DNA from: Tanypteryx hageni
Lineage: Eukaryota; Arthropoda; Insecta; Odonata; Petaluridae
Assembly (NCBI GenBank): GCA_028673005.1
Contig: CM054112.1
Location: 26,948,124 to 27,012,123, forward strand
Length of the DNA: 64,000 nt
Reading direction: 5' to 3'
Part shown: positions 22,701 to 34,700 of the stretch, piece by piece
How positions within the stretch are numbered: the stretch's first letter is position 1
How the letters are laid out: the number at the start of each line of letters is the position of its first letter
The notes under the pieces: model-generated
Databases searched by the model: none
What the model saw: the letters and a program-made list of their open reading frames with translations, nothing else
What the model was told of the DNA's origin: nothing
Made by a program: the position numbers and the translations under genes

Positions 22701-25700
22701 CTCAGGTACATAGACTTTGAAGAGTCTTTCACATTTGAGATGTCCTTTAGGCCATCTCAACTTTTGATGGCCGAAGACCTCATTGCCTGCATGTCCAAGG
22801 ATGCTCTCCATCTATTCAGGGTGGGTATGGATGAAGAGGAAGGAGAGGGAAAAGATGAGGAGCAAAATGGGCTTGCAGGAAAAGAAAGCGGACCCAAGAT
22901 CGAGGTGGTGTACTTACCGAGCATAGTGGAGCATGACCGTTCACTTCGCATGACTGTGAATGCGGCTGGGCATCCAGGTCCTTTTAGAGAGGCTTCACAG
23001 ATGGTGGTGGTCATTGGACTGAAACCTATGCCAAATCTCCTATCTCCCTCAGTCTCTCCCCCTTCAGCAGAATCGAAGCAGATACCAGCAATGCTACCAA
23101 CAGTGCGCCACATTCTCAGGCTACAGATTTTGGCTTGTGCAAAATTAGGACGAGAAGAATTTCGCTGCTTCTCTCTCAGGCCGCTATACTCTGGTGTGCC
23201 ACTAAATAGCGATGGTGAGTCCCCCTATTCTTGTCACACCCAAATTGGAGTAATTGAAAATTACTGTTTTTGTATTGTTTTGGCAGTAATATTGAGTTGT
23301 ATAAGGAAAGGGACCAGTTGAATGTACGTATTGTTATTACATGTGCCTTTCATTTATTAGCAATTAAAATCTCATCTTGCCCTTAAGTTTAAGGAAGTAC
23401 TATCGGTAAGTGTCTGTAAGTGCGATGTGTGCAGCATACTCCGACAGCCTAATTAATAGGACTGCCGAGTGCATTCAGGGCACATTTAGCTAAACAAATT
23501 TCGAAGCAATTATTTATGTTTTAGATCATCCCTATTTACTTTCATGAATTAAGTTTATCTAAAATGTTATATTTAACTGTTATCACTATAATATTTTATT
23601 TAAATGTTGCCAGATATGGACTTTATCGCGCCTAGAAATGATGCACAATGTGGCCCTTCCTAATTGCTTTGACCAACCAAAATACTTTTTTCCTGAAAAA
23701 TCTTCTAAAAAATCAGGGTGTGCCTTATAGCCTAAAAAATACAGTAATTATCCATTTCTTGCATTCTTGTAAGGTATTTACATAATTAGTATATTTCAAT
23801 CATGCTTTTTATTCTTTTCAATTCATGGTTATAATTTGCCCATCTTTTGTTTCCCCCTCTAGGTGCAGCAGAAATAGAAGGGCATACAGGGGATGAGGAT
23901 GAAGGTCCAAAAACAGACTTTTCAAATCCTATGAGATCTCCATACTACAGTGATTTAGCATCCATTATGTTCTTTGTGGCAACCCAACAAGAGGGCTATC
24001 TTTATCACTTCTCTGGCTCAAAACCAGTTAAGATTGGTAAGACAATGACTTAAGCTGCTAATATGTATTCTTTTTACTGTTTTATCTTTTAGATTTAATT
24101 CAAAATAAGTTTAAGATGGTATGCCAAAAAATTTTAAATGGTTAATTTTTTTACTTTGTTTTTTTCTGCTCAAAATCCTTTTAAGAGATTTTAGTTTTAT
24201 TATAAGACTGAATTCAGTCAAGCAACAAAATTTCCAATCATTTCGTAAGCTTTTTGGGGCAGGCTAATTAAAGATTAAAACATAACATGACTATTAAAGA
24301 GGTTTTATCCTTCTTCCCAAATACTAATCTCCGATCTTTTATTTAATTTGATAATTGTAATAAAAGCATATGCAGAGATTCTCTTCTTTCACTGTTTTAT
24401 TAAAAAGATCATATTTTGCTTGCATCTAAAAAATTGTTCTTTTTCAGAATTAAATTTTGTTGTTAGATGCTTTTATTAGTAGTTGCATTAAAAACATCTG
24501 CTAAACTTTCATTAATCTTTAAGAACTTTTGTGTTTGACAGTAATTGGCAATTTAAATTTTTTAAAAAGTGATTCTTCAATCTAAAAATTATTACCATTA
24601 CAAAATTTTGAATGCAAATTTTTACTTATATCCTTGAATACTCAATTACATTGGCACTGCAAAGAAGACATAACGTTACTTGAAGCCGAATATTATTGGT
24701 TATAAAGTAGTTGAAGAAGAAGAGGCAGTGTATACTCTTCCATAATGATCTATAACATCTGATGAAGGCATAATTTAATATTTCTATAACACTGGTATAT
24801 GTCTTTTACATGTTTTGTTGATAGAATCCCACAATTATGTACAGCATTTAACTAGTAAGTGAAACTTGAATACAAATTTATAGTCAGTTGTCCTCCAGCT
24901 GGCAAACTCATCCATATATTCAGGTATACATATATAAAATGAACAAGCATTCACAATGAAATAAAGCAAACACCCACCTTATCGCGAGCAAATTCTAAGA
25001 AAGTAATCAAAAATTCCGCAAGAAAGAAGGATTTGAGTTTCTCATTCTCTCCTATGAAAAGGGTTAATGTCTGTTGGATGTTAAGCCATCATTGTTTGGT
25101 CTCATATTCCAATAATTCTATTGGGAGAGACATTTTGGTGGTGTTGTTTTCAGTTTGGAATTTATTGTGATTTCTCTGTAGTTATTAAAAATGTGTATGG
25201 AGGGAACAGTAATTGATCTGCACATTCAAATTGCATGCATCACCACTCAAACTGCTTGCCACATGTAAAGTTGTAAAATAATAATGCTATATATGATGAA
25301 CTATATTAACCCTTCAGTGATGGGGGTGATTTAAATTCTAGTCTATCCCACGGACAGAGGGCAATAAACAGAAGTTGGGATTTTGAAGTACAGTGACAAT
25401 TATTTTTATCTTTTTTTCTATTCTACAGATTTGCATGAAATTTTTAAATAATTACAATAAAACTACAGTTATTATACCTAATTTTTTGTTGTGATATTCT
25501 TATAAAGTATTACATTATCACTCAGCAAATAGACTATAATTTCATAAAACACAAGTGATTAGCATAATAGTATTGCTTTTAGGCATGTGGAATTTTTTGT
25601 TGTCTTCAACTCCATTCTAATACCATGGTCTAGATATTCGTAAACAGACTTTGATGGTTTGTTATTTCTTCTTCTTTGTTCTCATGACTGTGCAGTCTTG

Positions 25701-28700
25701 TCTCTGACCGGCATTTTCCTCTCTCTGGCTCTGCTCTGCATTCTCTCTCACATAATTTAAGAAGTGTTTACAAAGAACACCACATGGACCTATAGCGCAA
25801 ACGAGTGACAAACCTCTTTATTTATTTATTCAGTTTCAAAAACAGCACAGAGGCCTTATTACATTGAAACATATAACCATAACAAATAATATAACATTAA
25901 AATAAATAACTAAAATAAGATGAGTCAACAATATTACCAGCAATTGAAATGATCATAACACAGAGAGCGCCAAATATTAGAGAAAAACAGGATTACGCAG
26001 CAGGTAGTAGATTACGGAAAGAAGTGGGTGAAAAAATGTCTAGATTTGGAAGTGAAGCCTGTAAAGAATTATATTCAAACGGGAGGCGGTAAGAGAGCGT
26101 TGGGAGACGGAAAGTCGAAATTTTGGTAAATGAAATAGGCTTTGAAGGTGAGTGGAGCGCAATGGAACACAGAGAGAAAAATAGGATGAAAGTAATGGAG
26201 AGCGATAGAAACCATTGATGAGAGAGTGAAGGTACCTAATTAAGATCGGTAATATGTCTCCTATGAGAAAGAGAGGGGATGCTTAAAGAGGGTGCTCTAC
26301 CCCACGTGCGGTGTCGGACTATGGCATCGAAGAACTTCAGTACAGAGTCAAGCCGTTTTAGGTTTGAAGGAGAAGCAGTGGACCAAATAGGCGAGCAGTA
26401 ATTTAATATGGGAGCAACACAGCCATTAAAGAATGTCTTAAGAGCTAACGGATTGGAAATTTCACTGAATCTGTAGAGAACACCAAGTAATGACATCGCT
26501 TTTGCAGAAATCTTCTGGATGTGTTGGCAAAAACTTAATTTAGCATCAAAGATCACTCCAAGATCTTTGTGGGATTGAACTATAGGAATGGGCTTACCTA
26601 GTAGACAGTATGAGGAAGGGAAAGGAGAGAATTTAAGGGTAAAGGGCAAAAGTTTGCTTTTGGACGGATTTATTTCAAGTTTCCACTTGGAGCACCACTC
26701 CGTCAGCGAGTTAAGTGCAGCTTGCAGACATTGCTTGTCTACATCGGAGTCAACCCTTTTGAAAATCTTACAGTCATCGGCATATAACAGAATTTGGCAA
26801 TCATGTGGCGCAATAACCTCGACTAAATCATCTATATAAAGACTAAATAATAGAGGTCCCAGGACGTTATCCTGGGACACACCAGACAAGACTGGAGTAG
26901 TGGATGAGGAGTGTCCATTAAGTACAACACGCTGTGTTCTGGATTATAGATAACTTTCCAGGAGAGAGAGAAGAGGGCCATGTAGGTTATATCTATTGCT
27001 TAATTTATGAAGAAGAAGTCTATGGTCAACTGTGTCAAAAGCCTTAGCCAGGTCAATATAGTACACATCAACCTGGGATTTTTGCTCCAAGGCCAGAATG
27101 ATTTCATGGTGTATGACTGTAAGTTTCATTAAACAGGAGCTCCGAGATAGAAAACCATGTTGTTGAGGAGAAATGTAAGGATAGGTGAAAGAGAGTAAAT
27201 GCCTATGAAAAAAATATTCCATATTTTCTTGCCTCACACGATCTTTTTGGTAAAAGAAAGCTCATCTTAGCATGAACTGGATATTTTAAATCCATCAATG
27301 TCCCTTCGGCTCTTCTATTTGAAAAATACTATGAATTGATTACAAACATTATGATTATGACCATAAAACTATAGAGCAGGAGTGGCCAAACTGCAGCTCG
27401 CAAGCCGCATGCGGCTCTTCTAACTTAACGTGCGGCTCTTATTCATTTACAGTCAAGGACATATCAAGGTTTATCACATCAGAATGCGATAATGGTGTGC
27501 AAGTAAAACTTTTTGGGGATGCTTAATGGGCATGCACTCTCTCTGTACTGCATCAAATACAAGTTATGCTTACTGTTCATACATATTTGTGCACAGAATG
27601 CGTGTCTTGTGGCTCTCAAACTTAGGGAGATTATCATATGTGGCTCTGAGGGTAAGCAGGCTTGGCCACTGCTGCTATAGAGATTAAAAATTTATTTTAA
27701 TTACCTTAATAATTTTATTTTGTGTGGTAAGCCTCTCGCATTTTTGTATTGTTCTACATATCTTATTAGTTTCTTCTGCTATTATTTTTATCAGATCCTT
27801 GTCATAAAATAGTTCAAAATATTCAACAACATCAACCACACATTTAGCAACATTCTGAGGTCTGCATTTCCCAATAAATACCTCCTGTTGTTCAATAAAA
27901 TTTTCCATGCTCTCCCAGTGAAATTCTTTGTCCATTCTTTTTTCATCTTCGCTATCAGGCATATTTATGAGTTCATCTGCAACTGCAACATCATTAACAA
28001 AACTAAAACCACTATCACTATCATATTCATTATCACTACTATGTGAGATGTCATTGAATTCCTCCAGCATTTTTTGCAACTCTTCATCACTGAAACCCAG
28101 TGCACTTCTACTAGCCATTTCTATACAGGGGAAGGGAAAATTGCTCAATTTTTTAAAAGAATAAATTCCTAAAAACAGTTGATATGTAAAGTAGGGATAT
28201 TCACTAAGAACTTATAAGAAACTTCAAGCTTTACCATCCGTGCAGTGTGGATGTGGAACACCAAATGGAATGAAGGGACTGGAGTGTTTCTCTAACTTTG
28301 TGCAGCCATATCGGCATTTCTTTCAACAAAATAATAAGAATGCCTTTTAGATGCACTTAGAAAGGTCATTACCAATAGATCTGGGTGATCTCGCTTGGTT
28401 TGTTTGGGTTCTGTCCTTGGGGTTATTAGGTCCCTTTGCCATCAGCATCTTACTAGTTTACAAAGGGAGAGACTAACGAAGTTTTTGCTTTTATTTTAGA
28501 GATTTGAGCTGCTTCATTCACGTTTTGAGCGCTCATTCTTGGCCGATTTTTTCATAACATTTTCAAGCCTTCTTTTTTCATATTATTTTTCCTTAGAAAT
28601 GTTGTGTAAAGTGATAAAAGAATGACAGATTTGCTTTTAGGAAGAAACTTGTATGCAGAAAAATTAATTAGAATAAAGTGTGCATGATGGTGAAAACACA

Positions 28701-31700
28701 GGAAACTTGTAAAAATTTGTGTCTGTGCTCGCGCCAATCAGTGGAATACACATCGTCATGGCACAATAAATTTGATGTTGCATAATTATTGCATTCACAA
28801 AAAATAAATACTTTAAGTTATATAAAAGAGAAAACCTTTGCCTTTCACAATTAAAAAACCATTTGAAAATTGATCAAAAACTCTTCTCACAAGAATAAAT
28901 TGAAACATGCGCGGCATGGCTTGGTACTCTGCATTGAGGTCGGTGGCATGTGAAGAATTCGAGGTTGGCACGGTGCACAGAGGTCGGTGCTGAAGGGTTA
29001 AGCATATAACAGCACATCTTGCATTAACTGCGTTCAGCATGTTTCACTAAAATACTTCACACCCCACAATTTTTTGCTGTCTAGTCCTATGTATCCTGTG
29101 ATATGAATATATTTCTGGTCAATCCCAGATAATTTTTTGAAATACAGTGACAGTCGGAATGAATATGGCATATAACAAGAAGTTTGATATTACAAGAGTT
29201 TTTATGTGCAATGTCAATTTAATAATGTTAAGCATAGGAAAATTCTTTGCTACTAACGAGTACATTATTTTGCTAAAAGGAGCACAGGTTTCCTTTGGCT
29301 TTTTCCGCAGTTATGTTCTTGAAAATGCTGAAAACAAAAAATGCACAATTATCAACTTCTGCTACAGCAGACGTTTACTGTGCTTTATTATTATAAATAA
29401 TAAGAAGTATAGTCATTGGTATTTGTTAGTGATTTTTAGTTTGCCAGAATGTTGTATGCCTAATCGCCATACATTTCTCCTTTTATTTGTATTCCTTAGT
29501 TCAACATATTTTTAAGCTTGCCTTTATTGTATAAAAAATGCTACATGAAAACAAGTACATGACTTTTTAATATGCAAGTAACTAAGGGTTAAGGAACAAC
29601 AGTATAATTATTTCTCATTGAACAAGATAATTTTAGCTTTTTCTTAATTTTTTTTTGTTTTAAAATGCCATCATAGTGCATTTATTCCATTATTAATGAT
29701 TAGCACACCAGTAATTCCTGCAGAAAAAAATCAGAATTTGATTTATCATTTCCTCTATTAAAACATCATTGAAGGTCACTCTCCTGCAAAAGCAATGTTG
29801 CCAGATGCTGTTTATCCGCTGACTGCACCTGTGTCATCTGTTGTTATGGAGCAGTATGCTGTACATGCTCTAACTGAGACAGGACTTGAAACCTATACCA
29901 TGCGTGCTGGGAAGAATTTGCTTCAGCGACTAGAACAGCATGCAGGCTTAAAGACTTCTCCCAAACACACAGTAATATCATAATATGTCAATTTTTTATA
30001 GATTGTAAATTTAAAGATCTGTAAACATTTATAGGTGAGAACATTTTGGATGATCAGGTTATATAAAATCATCAAATGAAAACTTTGCAATCATTTGCTC
30101 AGTTTTACACAAATATTCTTATTTTTGTGTGAATTTTATTTTTGAATTCACTTGTATTTTTTTCACATTCAGTATAAATTGAAAAAGAAAACCTTCATTT
30201 AATTGTGTTTTCCTTGAATTTTTCCTTTCCAGTATAGATTATTTTTTCTTCTCAGCTTCATGCACATTATATGAATTACTATTGATTTGCAAAATATTTT
30301 GTACCATTCATTCATTTTAAGTATTAGCCATATGAATTGTTCAAAATCATTCATCAGGCTTATCCATCTTCTGAGGATCCTGTGTGTCTCATTGGTCTGA
30401 GACCCTTTTTTGGAGTGGAGCATCTCCTTCTAACACACAAGCATCTAGTACTGTTGGCTTCCTGTTCATCTTCATCAGAGGGCTCCCCCTCTACTTCTAG
30501 TCAAGAGTGAGTAAATTTGAAATTCCTGCATTATCTGATGAATCTCCTCCTACATATATACATTGAAAAGATAAACAACCATATTTCAATTAAATTTAAG
30601 TATTTTTGTTTTGCATAAATTTTATTGTATGAGATTTTCAATTAAAATTCTTTATCATACTACCAGATTTTCCATAATCTTAAAAATAAAAGCTTTGCCA
30701 TTATTCTCTTGCCACCATTTTATGCAACAATTTTGGGAGAGTTTAGGAAATGAAATCGTAGAATAAAGTATGAAAATTAGGTATTACCCTTAAAATTTTA
30801 TTAAAATTTTCCCCCATGCATTCCGTGACCCAGACTTGTTGGATAGCAAAATTGCTGCCTGTAAAATCATATCTGCATTCAAATCTTTGCTTCATATTTC
30901 AGCTCACCAGTAAGCATTTCACCTTCAGGAGTCAATACAGGTCGCTGGACCCAGTATTCACTGCAACTGCCAACCCCTTCTGAACTGTTCCATGACATGA
31001 TGCAGGTGGGCAGTGCTCATGTGGTGTCAAACCCAGCAACATATCTGCATCTCCTTTCCGAGGGCCATTTGGTCCTGCGTCTTGCTTTACGCTCACAACC
31101 TTATCCATCTCATATGCTCAGTGATAAGTCAAAGAAGATCAGAGAAGCCTCACATAATGATCTGAAAAGCTTATTTGAAGAATCTTGTGCCTTACTGGCT
31201 GACCAGTATATTAGGTAATTAAAATTATCATTATACCTTCCTTCTGGAACTTTTCTCATTATGTCTTCCTTCAGAAACTTTTAATTTGTGCTTCTTTTAA
31301 TGGGTTAATTACATAGTGCTTTTATTTTAATATTTTCATTGATAACTGCAATTTAGGAGAAAGATTAAAAGTTGCTGCTGATCTAAAAGTCAGCAGTTCT
31401 CCAAATTTTTGTAAAAAGGTTCACCTGCAGCATTCAAAATTGTTGAATTTCAGTTGTTGAATTTTGAAGGCTTTTAAACACTATTACATATCAGGCACAT
31501 AGTTCAAGACTATGTTTATTCCCTTTCATTATGTTTTTAAAGCAAATTAAGGGTGTGATTATTATGAGTTCATTTTATTACAGGTTAATCATAGTTATTG
31601 TGGCATATTCTTATGCTGTAATACATAATTTGAGCAAAATTAAGAGGGAGTCATAGCAGTAGGCAACTTATTTTGTCATGGTCTTAATAGTAATTTACAA

Positions 31701-34700
31701 GGAGAGGCTATGACATTCAGGTCACGGATTTTGATGAAACGTGACCAGGTGATTCTACATTGAAAATAAGGAGACCTATGTCTTAGGGTTTTTGTGAATG
31801 GGCCCTTGGGTTCGAGAAATCAGCCTCAGAAATATGCAAAATCATCAAATGCAAGTTAATAGGCTTCATTGTCAAATTGTTGATAAGAAAGGGAATAGCT
31901 GAGCGGATAGTGTGCCTAGCTCCTACGGCATAGGCCTGGCTTCGACCCTAAATGTCTTAGTTTCTTTTTTTCAAATTATCCCAGTGTTATTTGAAAAGAA
32001 ATATTCTCTGGTAAAAATACACTATGTAATTTTATTTGGAGATAATGAATGCAAAAACATATAATAGTGGCCATTTTAAATATTTCAGTCAATGAAAAAA
32101 TAGTTGGTAGCATGAAAAAATGATGTCATGCAAGAATATTTATATATTATTATTAACTTTATTGTTATATTAATTATATATTATTGATAATAGTAGCCTT
32201 GCCTTTGCGGGCAATGAACAGAAGAGAAAATAATGAATACATCCATCCCTCAGTTTACGAATGTAATTCATAAATCGAAAACCATATTTCCATTAATTTA
32301 TATGGGAAAAGTTATGATCGGTTACTGAGCCCAAAAAATCACCCATTTGAAATAAAATCTCAAATATATTTTTTTTTAATTATCATAAAATCACTCAAGC
32401 AAACATTATTACAGTAGTTTGTGCAAGTTTTCATAAATAACTTAATTTATAAACTTTATAGAAGTTATGGTAATGAAGATGAACTGCTGTCATAAACTTC
32501 TATCGGATCGTTGACGTCTTTGTCTTTTGAAATTGCAGAACGTGAAATTAGTGGTAAAATAGTTAATTAAAACAAACATGCATTTTAACTGCAAAGCAAC
32601 TCTGAGGATATGAACTTTGAATTGCATGTATAGGTAACTCAATACATTTCTAATGTATTTTGCTTCTCAGCCAGACCACTGAATTTTCAAAATCTCTGGC
32701 AACTAACTCAAGGATACATTTTACATTTGAAGAGATGACTTAGATCCTGATGGGACCCTTGCCTCTGCATATTATCGTATGGCTGGGCTTAGCCCACCCC
32801 AAGTGATTGACAGAATTCTTGAGAGGAATGGAACCCAGGAAGGGAATGTTGTTATGAGTGGTTTGATAAGATACATCAAGAAAGAACTCCTATCAACAGA
32901 AGAAGGTCAGTAGTGAATCAATCTCTTCCTTTTCACCATTAGGTTAATTTTACCATAGATAAACAGTAACAGCATTGTTCTACTGCCTTATTGTTATTAT
33001 TTAAAACTATTTTTGTAGTTATAACAATGAAAATTTGAAATAAATTTAAATAAATATAATTTTTTTCAAACTATTTAAATAGGAAGTTATTAATGGTTAA
33101 GTATGTTACATCCAAAGTTCAGAACTGGTTTTTTTATATATAGAGAAAATCTGAAATCATTACCATAACTTCAATGAGTTTATCTGAATGATTACTGAGA
33201 TTTTTGGTTAAATTTTTCGTTCCAATCATATGAAGTGGACAATGGCAATGATCCTCTGGCAGCACCCGAAGGGGAAACTTTTGCTCTCAAAATACTCACA
33301 ATCTTGGAGGAGAATTCCCCAGAGGATGTCTCTATGCTAGTCCTGCGTTCTTCAGCTCTGCTTGGATGCAGACAAGGAATTGAAAGGGTTTTAAAGGTCC
33401 TGAAGCAGAGGCAACAGTCGCTTCAGTGTGACGTTGAAGTTGATGGGGAGGATTCCTTCTGTGGTACTCCACCACCTCAAGTAAACTCTCATTTCACTTA
33501 ATTCAATTTAGGATTCACTGTAATGATATCAAAGACAAAAGATTATGTTAACGTTGATGCACAAATTCAAATTATTAATTCTCACTTTCAAGGCATGCTT
33601 TGTGGATATTTTTGTTCCAGCTGCTTGAAATTTCTCGTTTAATCAGGTAATTTATTCTCTCACTGCATTGTTGGAAATGTTTATTTCTATTGTGGTATCT
33701 CATACTGCAGTTTAATAGGACTAAATGAAAAATTATTTGCATTGTTGATTGGAAGTTGCTTTTATATTAAGTTGCTTTGCTCATTCACTTCAGTCACATT
33801 AATTTTCATAATTACCGTAAATACCATTGTATAATGCGCACTTTTTTCCGAAATATTTGCGTTAAAAATTAGGATGCGTGTTATACGAGGGTACATAATC
33901 TTCCTATTTTCATTTTACCCCATATTTCCACAATTTCGGCACAGTAATTACTGCCCATATATCCTCATAATTTTATTGGTGATTTTTACGAAAAGTAAGA
34001 TGGATAATAGTTAAAATTTATTAACTAATTCTATAAACATACATTAATTAGATATGAAAAGAATGAATTCAGTATTTATTCATTTTAAAAGCCAAGAAAT
34101 TCTTCGTCACTGGACCATTCTTCTTCGGTGTTGTTATCGGAATCATCATCTTATGCATGACATCACCCTACACTGGTGCCCGGCCTGGTGGTGAGGTACT
34201 GGTACTACTTACAATTAGAAACAATGGCAGCTGATGCCTTTGAGTACGCTGGGAGTTGATGCTTCTTGTAGAACTACCATCAAGCCATCATAACTATTTA
34301 AAGTTATCGTTCCCTACCTTTCTCTCAGCTATCATACGTGGTTTATTCTTGATTCTTAGAGTCTGTAGTTAATTATGGTTATTTGCTATCATTTTTACAT
34401 GCTCCAGGGTGTTCTAATAAGGTTAAAACTGAAGGTTGGGCGAACCCGTCCACCTCAGGCATGACTAAAACGTATGTAAAAAACTTTGACACAGATTATC
34501 GTCATTCCTTCAATTTATTAGCTCAAACAATGTCATATGCCATACTATGAAATGAATACAATTGGATTATTGTGTATATCCTAATATCACCTTGTAAGTA
34601 AACAGAGTATATAATGATTGAGTTAGCTGACGTTCTTTTGGAACGTTATTCGAAAATTTCATTTCGCACTTTCGTTATGTTACCAATACATAATACCAAT

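Larger units (their letters stand above)
25310..28997 (-). mobile_element. piggyBac-type element with nested insertions
   Basis: Flanked by TTAA (25306-25309 and 28998-29001), the piggyBac target. Both ends begin CCCTTCAG (left CCCTTCAGTGATGGGGG; complement of right CCCTTCAGCACCGACCTC), and the right subterminal region repeats GAGGTCGGTG. A minus-strand frame (27684-28148) encodes the start of a piggyBac transposase. Inside lie a LINE (25816-27240) and a hAT MITE (27377-27674), so the rest of the transposase is lost or displaced. It sits in HPS3 intron 5. Confidence 0.8.

Noticed and set aside
22757..23113. 118-codon minus-strand frame
   Set aside because: Antisense shadow of HPS3 exon 4; its open state follows from the codon use of the sense exon.
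29147..29515. 122-codon plus-strand frame
   Set aside because: Hydrophobic, AT-driven composition, no splice context, no family similarity; lies in an HPS3 intron.
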